64,000 bases of DNA. Origin: Sinorhizobium kostiense. Its GTDB lineage: Bacteria; Pseudomonadota; Alphaproteobacteria; Rhizobiales; Rhizobiaceae. The stretch covers positions 372,001-436,000 of the forward strand of contig NZ_JAGILA010000001.1 of NCBI RefSeq assembly GCF_017874595.1. The letters are read 5' to 3'. This document shows positions 53,206-62,113 of the stretch, piece by piece; the first letter of the stretch is position 1; every line of letters begins with the position of its first letter. Under the pieces are notes generated by a model. That model saw nothing but the letters and a program-made list of their open reading frames with translations, was not told the DNA's origin and made no database searches. A program made the position numbers and the translations under genes.

Positions 53206-54207
53206 TTAGAAATCGAAATTGATCATCTTGCGCATCACCAGCGTGCCAAGGCCCATCCACAGGCCGCAGCCGACGAGCACGATCTTTCCGGTGAGCGTGG
53301 TGAAAAGGAGCGTCATGTAGTCCGGGCTGGTAAGATAGATCGCGCCGGCGACAAAGAAGGGCATCGCCCCGATGATGCCGGCGGACGATTTCGCCTCCGC
53401 ACTCATGGCCTTGATCTTGGCCTTCATCTTCTTGCGCTCGCGCAGCACCTTCGAGAGATTGCCGAGCGCTTCCGAGAGGCTGCCGCCGGTGCGGCTCTGA
53501 ATGCCGATAACGATCGCAAAGAAACTGGCCTCAGCAAGAGGAATGCGCTCGCTCATACGCTGGACCGCCTCGTCGACCGGAAGACCGAGCGTCTGATCCT
53601 GAGCGACGGTAACGAATTCGCTTTTGACCGGCTCCGCGGCCTCGGCCGCGATCACCCGCAGGCAATCGGTCACCGGCAGGCCGGCTTTCAGGCCGCGGAC
53701 GATCACATCGACGGCGTTCGGGAACTCGTCGGCGAACCGCTTCAGCCGCGCCTTGCGCTTGCCGTTCACGTAGAGATGCGGCAGGAGAAGCCCGCCTGCG
53801 AGTGCGAAGCCCGCAGTCGTTAGCGCGCCAAAACCCGGAAGCAGCATCACCAGATAGGTGGCGAGGCCCGCACCGGCCGAGACAAACCAATAGGTCCTGT
53901 TCGACCAGGCGAGCCCAGCCTGACGTAGCCTGACGGCGAGCTTCGGCCTGCCGGTCCTGCGGGCGTTCTCCTTCTGCTTCTCGTCCATTTCGCGCAGCGT
54001 CTTTTCCACCGAGCGGCGGCGGTCCCGGGCATCCTCGTCGGCAGCATCCACCTGCCCCGCCCCTGCCCTGCCCGCGACGCGATCGAACCTCTGCCGATAG
54101 GCGGTGGCCTTGACGGCGTGCGGGTAGAACGCAGCGAGCATCAGGGTGCCAACGGACGTCGACGCCAGCAGGAACACCAGGAGTGGAAAGAGCATAGAGC
54201 TCAGCAT
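53206..54207 (-). CDS. tadB: Flp pilus inner-membrane protein TadB
   Basis: A 333-residue GspF-type protein. It has an N-terminal membrane segment, a charged linker with a basic stretch, and the conserved cytoplasmic motif ADEFPNAVDVIVRGLKAGLP, then ERIPLAEASFFAIVIGIQ and SRTGGSLSEALGNLSKVLRE. It lies between cpaF and tadC on the minus strand. A 163-bp gap with a small hairpin separates it from cpaF. Confidence 0.9.
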   Translation of the reverse strand: MLSSMLFPLLVFLLASTSVGTLMLAAFYPHAVKATAYRQRFDRVAGRAGAGQVDAADEDARDRRRSVEKTLREMDEKQKENARRTGRPKLAVRLRQAGLAWSNRTYWFVSAGAGLATYLVMLLPGFGALTTAGFALAGGLLLPHLYVNGKRKARLKRFADEFPNAVDVIVRGLKAGLPVTDCLRVIAAEAAEPVKSEFVTVAQDQTLGLPVDEAVQRMSERIPLAEASFFAIVIGIQSRTGGSLSEALGNLSKVLRERKKMKAKIKAMSAEAKSSAGIIGAMPFFVAGAIYLTSPDYMTLLFTTLTGKIVLVGCGLWMGLGTLVMRKMINFDF

Positions 54208-54263
54208 GGGTCGAACCTCGTGCGATACCGTGGCTTGGGGTCAGCGCGCCTGCTGCGCCGTTC

Positions 54264-54286
54264 GTCCTTCGTAACTGACGAAGGGC
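54264..54286 (-). other. Intercistronic hairpin between cpaF and tadB
   Basis: GTCCTTCGT-aactg-ACGAAGGGC forms a stem of about 9 bp with one wobble in the 163-bp gap. It could lower tadB/tadC expression relative to cpaF. Tentative. Confidence 0.35.
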
Positions 54287-54370
54287 ACTGCAATTGACTC
54301 TGCAGCGCGGTCCGTCCTTCAGGACACGCCGTACTTTCCGAGGGCCGATCTGACCCAGAGTCACCGCGAT

Positions 54371-55801
54371 TTAGGCGGCCGCCTTTGTCTCGGCGGCATC
54401 AAGCGCCGCGGCGAGCCGCGCCTCTTCGCCGTAGTAGCGGGCGCGGTCCCAGAAGCCTGGGCGACCGATACCAGTCGAGCGGTGCCGGCCGATGATGTTG
54501 CCTTTAGCGTCCTCGCCCAGGATGTCATAGACGAAGAGATCCTGCGTGGTGATCACGTCGCCCTCCATGCCAAGCACTTCCGTGATGTGGGTGATGCGGC
54601 GCGAACCATCGCGCAGACGCGCCGCTTGGATGATCACGTCAATGGAGGAGACGATCATTTCGCGGATGGCCTTGGCCGGAAGCGAATAGCCGCCCATTGT
54701 GATCATTGCCTCGATGCGCGACAGCGCCTCGCGCGGAGAGTTGGCGTGCAGCGTCCCCATCGAGCCGTCGTGGCCGGTGTTCATCGCCTGCAGCAGGTCG
54801 AACGCCTCCGATCCGCGCACTTCGCCGACGATGATCCGCTCGGGCCGCATGCGAAGGCAGTTCTTGACGAGGTTGCGCATGGTGATTTCGCCCAGCCCTT
54901 CGATGTTCGGCGGTCTCGTTTCAAGCCGAACCACATGCGGCTGCTGCAGCTGCAACTCGGCCGCATCCTCGCAGGTGATGATGCGCTCGCCCTGGTCGAT
55001 GTAGCCCGTCAGGCAGTTCAGGAGCGTCGTCTTTCCGGAGCCGGTACCGCCGGAAATGAGAACATTGCAACGCACGCGCCCGATGATCTTCAGAATCTCG
55101 GCACCCTCGGCGGAAATCGAGCCGAACCGCACCAGTTGGTCCAGCTTCAGCTTCTCCTTCTTGAACTTCCGGATCGTCAGGCTAGGCCCGTCGATCGCCA
55201 GCGGCGGCGCGATGACGTTGACACGCGAACCGTCGGCAAGGCGGGCGTCGCATATCGGGCTCGCCTCGTCGACGCGCCGGCCGACCTGGCTGACGATGCG
55301 CTGGCAGATGTTGAGAAGCTGCTCGTTGTCGCGGAAGCGGATCCCGGACTCCTGCACGCGCCCGCCGACCTCGATGAAGACCTGGTTGGCGCCGTTCACC
55401 ATGATATCGGCAATGTCGTCGCGCGCCAGCAACGGCTCGAGCGGGCCATAGCCGAGAATGTCGTTGCAGATGTCCTCGAGCAGGTCGTCCTGCTCGGATT
55501 TCGAAAGGTTTGCCTTCTTCGCCGCGACGATGTCGTCGACGATGACGCCGATCTCCCGGCGCGCCTCGTCGCCGTCCATGCCCGACAGCGCCGCCACGTC
55601 GATTGTGGCGATCAGCGCACCGAAGATTTCCTTTTTCAGGTTGTAGTAGTGATCGGACTTTTCGGGCTTGGCAGGCGCCGGAGGTTCGGCAGCAAATTGA
55701 ACCTGGTTCGCCATCGCCACGGGTCGCGGTTCACGCTCTACCTGGGCCCGGACTGCCGTTTCGAAAGCCTTTTGTTCCAGGATGGATTTCTTGCCGAACA
55801 T
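54371..55801 (-). CDS. cpaF: CpaF/TadA pilus assembly ATPase
   Basis: A 476-residue secretion ATPase. Walker A is [16 protein letters not shown] (about residue 236), then the Asp box, Walker B-like [19 protein letters not shown] and the His box [17 protein letters not shown]. The N-terminal part (about 60-200) matches the TadA N-domain. It powers Flp pilin polymerisation and retraction at the cytoplasmic face. It is divergent in function from a general T2SS ATPase because TadB/C and Flp pilin are adjacent. Confidence 0.93.
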   Translation of the reverse strand: MFGKKSILEQKAFETAVRAQVEREPRPVAMANQVQFAAEPPAPAKPEKSDHYYNLKKEIFGALIATIDVAALSGMDGDEARREIGVIVDDIVAAKKANLSKSEQDDLLEDICNDILGYGPLEPLLARDDIADIMVNGANQVFIEVGGRVQESGIRFRDNEQLLNICQRIVSQVGRRVDEASPICDARLADGSRVNVIAPPLAIDGPSLTIRKFKKEKLKLDQLVRFGSISAEGAEILKIIGRVRCNVLISGGTGSGKTTLLNCLTGYIDQGERIITCEDAAELQLQQPHVVRLETRPPNIEGLGEITMRNLVKNCLRMRPERIIVGEVRGSEAFDLLQAMNTGHDGSMGTLHANSPREALSRIEAMITMGGYSLPAKAIREMIVSSIDVIIQAARLRDGSRRITHITEVLGMEGDVITTQDLFVYDILGEDAKGNIIGRHRSTGIGRPGFWDRARYYGEEARLAAALDAAETKAAA

Positions 55802-55903
55802 CGTTGCCGCTCTGTTGCCGTAATAGACCGATCTGGGCTCTTGAAGCGCCGGAAGCGGAAGACAATTTGCCTTCCGCTTTGACGTGACGAATGCCCGCTC
55901 GGA

Positions 55904-56074
55904 TTAGGTGATGTTGAGCGAGGCAGCGATCTTGTCGAAGGCGGCGTCGATGTCTGTACCGACAGCGCCCACTGCGGTGATGATTGCGACGGCAATCAGA
56001 CCGGCGATGAGGCCGTATTCGATAGCGGTAGCACCGGATTCGTTGCGGACGAAACGAACGAGAAGATTTTTCAT
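55904..56074 (-). CDS. pilA: Flp/Fap-type major pilin
   Basis: A 56-residue pilin, too short for many gene finders. It begins MKNLLVRFVRNESGATAIEY; the Flp motif is a cut after Gly at position 14, then the E-Y pair at 19-20, followed by a hydrophobic helix (GLIAGLIAVAIITAVGAVG). CpaA (59847-60365) should process it. AAGGATC precedes the ATG. It stands between cpaF and the divergent CpaC-like gene. Confidence 0.93.
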   Translation of the reverse strand: MKNLLVRFVRNESGATAIEYGLIAGLIAVAIITAVGAVGTDIDAAFDKIAASLNIT

Positions 56075-56349
56075 GGGGGTCGATCCTTCAAGTGGGTTTG
56101 AGATTGCGCCGAGACTTGAGCTCGCATCACAGGGCCGGGGGTTCTGCTCTCGTGTCCCGCCTGCTGTGTGACCCTCATATAGACTTTGTTAACCCTTTTG
56201 ATCCATTCAGCCTGATGGCCGATACTACTTCCGGATGAAATCGGCCTGTCGGCCTAGTCCGATCGACGGTGACGCGATCGATGCTATTCTGTAAGCTGAT
56301 CAGCCGGGCGGATGATCCGCCCGTTCATACAGGAATGGGGAGTGGTGTG

Positions 56350-56847
56350 ATGCGCACCAGCGGGAAGTGGTCTGTTCTCGCCTTGGCGGCCCTGGCCGCG
56401 ATCGGCACGGCTCACGCGCAGGAAGAACCGCTCGGGGCCGCTGCCGCGCAGGGTCCCGTTCGCCAGGCGGAAGGCGTGGTCAAGGTCGTCGTCGACTTCG
56501 CAAGGCCGCTCATCCTCGATCGGTCCGCAAGGACCGTCATCATCGGCAATCCCTCCATCGCCCAGGCAACGCTCAGTGACGACAAGACCGTAGTCCTGAC
56601 CGGCAAGGCCCCGGGATCGACCAACCTCATCGTGATGGACGCCGACGGCGCGGAAATGGCGAACCTCGTCGTCGACGTTGTGGCGGCGGGCGGCCGTCTC
56701 GTCACCGTGCACGAGGGTACCGGCCAAGCCACCTATAGCTGCACCGAACGCTGCGACCGTGTCGAGGGCGAAATGCCGCCAGCCCCACCCGCTGAATCGC
56801 CGCAGACCATCGACGCCGGCAACCCGACGGGTGCCGGCGAACCGTGA
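56350..56847 (+). CDS. CpaC N-domain-only pilus protein (no secretin domain)
   Basis: A 165-residue exported protein with a Sec signal ending AHAQ (about residue 24). The pilus-assembly N domain typical of CpaC/RcpA is clear: LILDRSARTVIIGNPSIAQA and LTGKAPGSTNLIVMDADG. A full CpaC would continue with a secretin domain; here the protein ends after a CTERC cysteine pair and a Pro/Ala tail. ATG 56350 has GGGGAG upstream; 56335 and 56269 are alternatives. It is divergent from pilA and convergent with tadE. Confidence 0.82.
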   Translation: MRTSGKWSVLALAALAAIGTAHAQEEPLGAAAAQGPVRQAEGVVKVVVDFARPLILDRSARTVIIGNPSIAQATLSDDKTVVLTGKAPGSTNLIVMDADGAEMANLVVDVVAAGGRLVTVHEGTGQATYSCTERCDRVEGEMPPAPPAESPQTIDAGNPTGAGEP

Positions 56848-56861
56848 AACTCCGCGCGGGT

Positions 56862-57287
56862 TCAGCCGATCGGAATTCGTCGTGTCAGTTGAAGATTGAT
56901 CGGAGAGGCTGTCGATCCGGGCAGGAGAAGCGTCAGCGGATAGCGGATCGTCAGCACCCGGAAGTCAATCCCATTCTCGCTCACCTTCCCCACCGTGACC
57001 TGCAGCTGCAGCGCATCCCCGCCGTCGAAGTGATCACGCACCGCGCTCTCGATCTTCGTCTGCGCTTCGCTCTCGGTCGCCTCACGGGCGACCTGACCGA
57101 TCAGCACCTTGCGCGCCGCGACGTCTACCGCATGAGAGAGGTCGTTGCGCACATAAAGCGCCCGGCCGAACTCTACGATGCCGAGGACGAGCAGCAGCAG
57201 GGGAAAGCACACGAGCGCGAATTCGACCGCGGTCGCGCCCGACTGGCCCTGCCAGGCGCGCCTGGCAGTACCAAGCAGAAACATCAT
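56862..57287 (-). CDS. TadE family pseudopilin-like protein
   Basis: A 141-residue TadE-like protein. The processing and membrane motif GQSGATAVEFALVCFPLLLL (about residues 15-34) is followed by a periplasmic domain. ATG 57287 overlaps the stop of the upstream CpaE-TadE gene (ATGA), so the two are translationally coupled; the upstream open frame to 57476 is inside that gene. Minor pilins of this class are cut by CpaA and help start or anchor Flp pili. Confidence 0.88.
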   Translation of the reverse strand: MMFLLGTARRAWQGQSGATAVEFALVCFPLLLLVLGIVEFGRALYVRNDLSHAVDVAARKVLIGQVAREATESEAQTKIESAVRDHFDGGDALQLQVTVGKVSENGIDFRVLTIRYPLTLLLPGSTASPINLQLTRRIPIG

Positions 57288-59020
57288 CGCACCTGCACCT
57301 GTACTGCGGAGCCCAACCGAAAGGCCGGAAACATTTCCGGCAGGGACATCGGCTGATAGGATTTCGCCGCCTCCAAGCGATAGTAGACGTACTGCTGCGC
57401 CGCGTCCGCGCAGGGCGTCGTTCCGCATGCCGGCGCCGCGTCCGGTATTACGTCCGCATCCTCCGGGCAGGCGCAATAGCGCTTCGCCGGCCTGAGCGTG
57501 ACGTTCGCCGGCGTCGCGCTTTGGGCAAGCGTCGACTTCAGTACCTTGTCGACCTGAGTCGCCCCCGGATCTGCCATGGCGGCCTGTGCCCCGGCCCGTA
57601 GCACGTGGTCAATGGTCATTCTTTCGTAAAGCGCTAGCCCGAGATCGGCCGTGGCGACGAGCCCCAGAGCCAGTACAGGCGCGATCAGCGCGAACTCAAC
57701 GGCGGACATCCCGCTTTCGCAGGTCTTCAACTCGCCTGCCTTGGGGCCGAGGGTCAGTGCCGCCTTCGGTGCGGCGCGCTTGAAGACGCGCTGCGCCAAG
57801 GACAGGAGGCCGTTCTTCGGCACCCGCAGCTCTTTTGTGCCGCCGACCTGGCGTGCAAACAAACTTATTGCGCGGCCAGCCTTCGTGTCCGGAGCCGTAT
57901 CGACCAAGGGACGACCATCATTCGCCGCTTTGCCGAAGTGCTGCGGGTCGAAGGGAACCGAAACGCATGTTTCCAGCCCAACGGCTGCAAGGAATTCCCT
58001 GGGGCTGACCTCGGCAAGCTTAGGCGTTTCGACCTTGTTCAGTAGCAATCTCGGCAGCGCATCGTTCGGCCGTGCCGCCCTGAGAAACTCGACCAGGTTC
58101 TTGGTGTTTCGCATGCTGGCAAGATCGGGCGTCGCAGTCACCACGATCTCGTCCGCCGCCAGGAGAACCTTTCGGGTCCATCCGGTCCACATATGCGGCA
58201 GGTCGATGACGACGTGCCAGGAACGGGACCGGACGACGTCGAGGAAGCGATCGACATCGTCATCCTCCAGGCGCAGGAGCCGGTCGAGGTTGCCTGCCGA
58301 CGGAAGCAGGTGAAGCCGCTCCGCATAGGGCTGGGCCAGGCGCTGCAGGAGCACGTCGTCTAGGCGGTCAGCGCCGTCGAGTACCTTGCTCATGCCTTGA
58401 TCGCTATCGATATCGAAGTTGAGCCCGACGGTACCGGTCTGGAGATCGAGATCGACGAGCAGCACGTCGGTGTCGCCGCGCTTCGCCATTGCGAGCGCTA
58501 CGTTATGGGCAAGCGTCGATGACCCCGTGCCGCCCTTGGCGCCGACAAAGGCGACGATCCGCCCGAGCTTCGTCTCCGTTCCGTCGCGAAAGCAGCGCTG
58601 GACCGCGGCGATGAAGTCCAGCGGGGCGAGCGGCGAGACCAGGTAATCGCTCACCCCTGCATCGACAAGCTTCTTGTAGAGCCCGACGTCATTGGAGCGG
58701 CCGATGACGATTACCTTGGTGCCGGTGACGCACTCTTCTGCAAGCGCCTCTAGCGCCGCCATCAGCCTGTCTTCGCCGTCAATGCCCTCGACGACGACGA
58801 GGTTCGGCGAAGTGGCTCCCCGGTAAAAGGCAGTAGCGTCGCCTATGCCGCCGTCCTTCACCGTAACGACCGCGCGGGTCATGCGGCGGTCGGCAGCGGC
58901 GATCCGAATCGCTGCGGCAACGCCTTGCGACCGGCAGAAAACAGCGATCTCGACGTTCGGTACGGGGGGCAGCGAGGAGCTCGCCGCCGGTGAATTCTGT
59001 TGGGATTCGAGCGTTTTCAT
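57284..59020 (-). CDS. CpaE-TadE fusion protein
   Basis: A 578-residue fusion. Residues to about 125 are a receiver-like CpaE N-domain, and about 130-400 a MinD/ParA-type ATPase (FVGAKGGTGSSTLAHNVALA; LLVDLDLQTG). From about 430 a TadE/TadG-like module begins (CESGMSAVEFALIAPVLALG), with one membrane helix and a periplasmic tail containing six cysteines. CpaE is normally a separate cytoplasmic polarity factor. The frame is uninterrupted. ATG 59020 has AGGA upstream; the open frame to 59044 uses TTG and is unlikely. Confidence 0.88.
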   Translation of the reverse strand: MKTLESQQNSPAASSSLPPVPNVEIAVFCRSQGVAAAIRIAAADRRMTRAVVTVKDGGIGDATAFYRGATSPNLVVVEGIDGEDRLMAALEALAEECVTGTKVIVIGRSNDVGLYKKLVDAGVSDYLVSPLAPLDFIAAVQRCFRDGTETKLGRIVAFVGAKGGTGSSTLAHNVALAMAKRGDTDVLLVDLDLQTGTVGLNFDIDSDQGMSKVLDGADRLDDVLLQRLAQPYAERLHLLPSAGNLDRLLRLEDDDVDRFLDVVRSRSWHVVIDLPHMWTGWTRKVLLAADEIVVTATPDLASMRNTKNLVEFLRAARPNDALPRLLLNKVETPKLAEVSPREFLAAVGLETCVSVPFDPQHFGKAANDGRPLVDTAPDTKAGRAISLFARQVGGTKELRVPKNGLLSLAQRVFKRAAPKAALTLGPKAGELKTCESGMSAVEFALIAPVLALGLVATADLGLALYERMTIDHVLRAGAQAAMADPGATQVDKVLKSTLAQSATPANVTLRPAKRYCACPEDADVIPDAAPACGTTPCADAAQQYVYYRLEAAKSYQPMSLPEMFPAFRLGSAVQVQVR

Positions 59021-59040
59021 CTGTCCTGGTTTCCCTGAAA

Positions 59041-59832
59041 TCAAGTGCCGTCGGAGCGGGCGGGGACCTCGACCATGGTCGAGGTCCCACCACTGACGAT
59101 GCGTACGACGCCCCTTTGCGATTCCTCTGCTTCGGGGATGGAAGGCTCGTCATTGTCGGCGAGCGGACGCAGCGCCAGCGAAACCGTTCCTGAAGCTTCC
59201 GCAGCCGCAATTGTTGCGATCTGTTTCGGGTCCGCCTCGAGCGTCGCGGTCTTGCCAATGACCGATGTGCCGTCGGCCCCTTGCGAGACGGTCTGGTCGA
59301 CGGCAAGCACGCGGATGTTGGAAAGGATCGTGCGGCTGACCACCTTGCCCTCCGTTCCGGAGGAATCCGGCCGGGTTGCGGTGTGGATGACGTCGACATG
59401 GTCGTTCGGCAGGATGAAACCACCGGCCGTGCTTTCCGCCGTCACCCGAACGGCGATCGCCCGTTTTCCGGAGGGCAGCAGGCTCGAGAGAAACCCGCTG
59501 CCGCGTTCGGCAAGCTTGTCCCCGCGGATCGGTTCTCCGGCCACGAAGCCGCTCTGGGCGAGCATGCCCTTGAGCGTCGCGATCGCATCCGGGCGCGAAC
59601 TTCGGCTGATGAACACTGGCGGGATATCGCCCTCCCAAGGCTGCCAGCGCAAGTTGGCCTCTTCGAGCGTCGCCCCTCTTGCGAGTTCCGCGGCGGCGAC
59701 GAGCACCTCCTCGCGTGGTGGCTGTTCAATCTCGACCACCGCGGCCGAGGGCTGGTCCGCGGTTCCGAGGGCGAGCCACGAGGCAGCGCCCCCGGAGAGG
59801 AGTGCGATCAGGAGAATGGCAATGCGGATCAT
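59041..59832 (-). CDS. cpaB: CpaB/RcpC pilus assembly protein
   Basis: A 263-residue protein with one N-terminal membrane segment (about 3-22), an SAF/CpaB-type domain (VLVAAAELARGATLEEANLR; SGFVAGEPIRGDKLA) and the RcpC stretch HVDVIHTATRPD with ILSNIRVLAVDQ. In Flp systems it is a periplasmic part linking the inner-membrane machine to the secretin. It lies between cpaA and the CpaE-TadE gene. Confidence 0.9.
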   Translation of the reverse strand: MIRIAILLIALLSGGAASWLALGTADQPSAAVVEIEQPPREEVLVAAAELARGATLEEANLRWQPWEGDIPPVFISRSSRPDAIATLKGMLAQSGFVAGEPIRGDKLAERGSGFLSSLLPSGKRAIAVRVTAESTAGGFILPNDHVDVIHTATRPDSSGTEGKVVSRTILSNIRVLAVDQTVSQGADGTSVIGKTATLEADPKQIATIAAAEASGTVSLALRPLADNDEPSIPEAEESQRGVVRIVSGGTSTMVEVPARSDGT

Positions 59833-59846
59833 GGCTCACCTCATTT

Positions 59847-60365
59847 CTAGATTTGAAGCAGGGCCGGGAACCAATGGCTCTCCGGAGCTAAGAGCAAGGC
59901 CGCCGGCGCCATGGCCGCCCCATAGGGCACGCCCGCGTCACGCGCGTGCAGCCGGTTCGACCAGGCGTGCTTCTTCAGTACAATCGGAAGCGGCACCCGG
60001 CGAAATTGGAGGAGCGCAACGGTCAGCGCCGCGCCGATCGCCGCGACGTAGACGAGGAAGGGAAGAGCGAGCTCCGCGCCGAGCCAGAGGGTCGCCACCG
60101 GCAAGAGCTTCGCATCGCCGCCACCGATCCAGCCGAGGGCGAAGAAGGCGAAAGTGCAGGCAAGCACACCGGAGGCGACGAGGACGCTCGAGAGGATCGC
60201 CTCCAGGCCCAGACCCGCGGCCGGCGCGAATACCGCATAAGCGATCGTCAGCACGGCTACGAGACGGTTGGAGATCGTCATCGTGGCGACGTCCTTGACG
60301 CCGGCATAGGTCATCGTTCCGGCGAACAGGAGGAATCCTAGCCAAGCGGCAAAGGTTGAAGTCAT
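59847..60365 (-). CDS. cpaA: CpaA/TadV prepilin peptidase
   Basis: A 172-residue A24 aspartic membrane peptidase. The two catalytic aspartates are in YAGVKDVATMTISN (about residue 25) and GWIGGGDAKLLP (about 86). About five hydrophobic segments are seen. It should cut Flp pilin and the TadE/G-like proteins. It leads the minus-strand operon cpaA-cpaB-cpaE/tadE-tadE. Confidence 0.92.
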   Translation of the reverse strand: MTSTFAAWLGFLLFAGTMTYAGVKDVATMTISNRLVAVLTIAYAVFAPAAGLGLEAILSSVLVASGVLACTFAFFALGWIGGGDAKLLPVATLWLGAELALPFLVYVAAIGAALTVALLQFRRVPLPIVLKKHAWSNRLHARDAGVPYGAAMAPAALLLAPESHWFPALLQI

Positions 60366-60569
60366 CTTCGGTGCCTTTCGCGGAGGCCATCGGGCCGGGT
60401 TTCAGATGGCGCGAAATGTGCCGCCGAAAGCCCGGAATCTCCATTCGACCTGATGGCCTAGACGGCGCGAACCGGACCCCGGTGCGGACTAGACCGACCG
60501 GTCGAATCGCAAGGGAAAGCACGGCGGGATATATCGTCTGTGCTGCAAACCTCCGGGGATTTTCCGCGA

Positions 60570-61856
60570 ATGAACGACGCTTCCAACGGCAAGAAACACT
60601 CCATTCGGTTCCGCAGGCTCCCGCGCCGATGGCGCGAGGACGAGCATGGTACGGTGGCGGTGATCGCCGCGATCACCTTTCCGGTGCTCGTCGGCGCCAT
60701 GGGTCTCGGCGCGGAGACGGGATACTGGCATTTGAAACAGCGCAAGCTTCAGCATGCGGCGGACGTCTCCGCGCATGCGGCAGCGGTGCGGCACCGGGCG
60801 GGAGACGGTCAGCAGGGGCTTGAAAGCACGGCCACCAGGATAGCGCGTGCTTCGGGCTATTCACCCGGCGACCTGACCGTCGGCACGAAAACCGAAGCGA
60901 GCGCGGGAAGCACGAAGGTGACGGTGCAACTGAGCGAAACGCATGCACGCCTGTTCTCGTCGGTTTTTTCCACGGATCCGATCGTCCTCTCGGCCCGCGC
61001 GGTCGCCGAGATCAAGGGCGGGTCGAAGGCTTGCGTGCTTGCCCTGTCGGGGTCCGCGTCCGGCGCGGTGACGGTGGCGGGTTCGACGGAGCTCAATCTC
61101 TCGGGGTGCAGCGTAGTCTCCAATTCGAATGCTGCCGACGCGTTTTTGATGAAGGGCGGCAGCGCCCTCTTGTCGACCGATTGCGTCTACACCGTCGGCG
61201 AGGCGGTCACCACGACCGGCCTCAAGCTCACCGGCTGCTCGTCTCCCGTGGAGCGCGCGCCGCCGACTGCGGATCCCTTTGCAGCTGTTGCCGAGCCCGA
61301 GAAGCTTCACGTCGAGCAGCTCCCATGCCGCACATTGGACCACATAACGACCTCTAGCTACACTCTCGACCGGCTCGCAAGCGGTGCCGAGGCAATCCGG
61401 TTCTGCGGCGGGCTGGACATCAAAGGCACCATCCTCCTGAAGCCGGGCCTCTACATCATCGACGGCGGCGTATTGAGCGTGACCGCCGGAGCCAAGCTGT
61501 CGGGCGATGGGGTTACCTTCTATTTCACCAACTCGGCGGCTGCCAAGCTGCTCGGCAATGCAGACATCGACCTGTCGGCCCCAACCAGCGGCCCCTTTGC
61601 CGGAATTCTCTTCTTTGCGAGCCGCCGCGATGCGGGCGTGGTCCATCAGGTCACGGGCAATTCTGAGTGGACCCTGAATGGAAGTCTCTATGCGCCGACA
61701 GGGAGCATTGAATTCACCGGGAACACGACAGTTTCCGGCGGATGCACGCAGATCGTCGCGGACCGGATCACCTTCACGGGCAATTCGACGATGAGCACCT
61801 GTGCCTCGCCGACGAAGGAAATCATCGTCGGCCAGACAGTCGCATTGATCGAATAG
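60570..61856 (+). CDS. TadG-like protein with beta-helical C-terminal part
   Basis: A 428-residue protein. An N-terminal TadE/G helix (HGTVAVIAAITFPVLVGAMG, about residues 27-46) is followed by ETGYWHLKQRKLQHAADVSA, the pattern of TadG-related proteins. The rest is rich in short Gly/Ser/Thr strands with paired cysteines (LNLSGCSVVSNSN, FCGGLDIKGTILLKPGLYII), suggesting a beta-helix. No von Willebrand A domain is seen. ATG 60570 is preferred over GTG 60540. It is divergent from cpaA and probably forms a surface or tip part of the pilus system. Confidence 0.8.
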   Translation: MNDASNGKKHSIRFRRLPRRWREDEHGTVAVIAAITFPVLVGAMGLGAETGYWHLKQRKLQHAADVSAHAAAVRHRAGDGQQGLESTATRIARASGYSPGDLTVGTKTEASAGSTKVTVQLSETHARLFSSVFSTDPIVLSARAVAEIKGGSKACVLALSGSASGAVTVAGSTELNLSGCSVVSNSNAADAFLMKGGSALLSTDCVYTVGEAVTTTGLKLTGCSSPVERAPPTADPFAAVAEPEKLHVEQLPCRTLDHITTSSYTLDRLASGAEAIRFCGGLDIKGTILLKPGLYIIDGGVLSVTAGAKLSGDGVTFYFTNSAAAKLLGNADIDLSAPTSGPFAGILFFASRRDAGVVHQVTGNSEWTLNGSLYAPTGSIEFTGNTTVSGGCTQIVADRITFTGNSTMSTCASPTKEIIVGQTVALIE

Positions 61857-62042
61857 CAGGGAATCGGCCCCGCAGCCCATCGTTTCCATCGCGGGAGCCG
61901 AATACCGTCGATTGCCGCGAAGAAGTTTAGACCTATCCTTATACGTGCGCCACGGCGCGAGACCGCTCTGCCAGTAGGGACATGCCAACGGGGAGGGTAT
62001 TTGATGGCAGTCGGCAGTCATAAAAAATCATCTGGCGAGAGC

Positions 62043-62067
62043 GGAACCTTCCACGCATCGGCCGGTT
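62043..62067 (+). promoter_or_regulatory. Candidate EcfG/RpoE2 promoter of the Thr/Gly-rich protein gene
   Basis: GGAAC at 62043-62047, 18 bp, TT at 62066-62067, 46 bp before ATG 62114. The rest of the gap 61857-62113 shows nothing else. Confidence 0.6.
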
Positions 62068-62113
62068 CGGAGCGACCGTGATCACGGTGCAACAACAGAG
62101 GAAGGATACAGAA

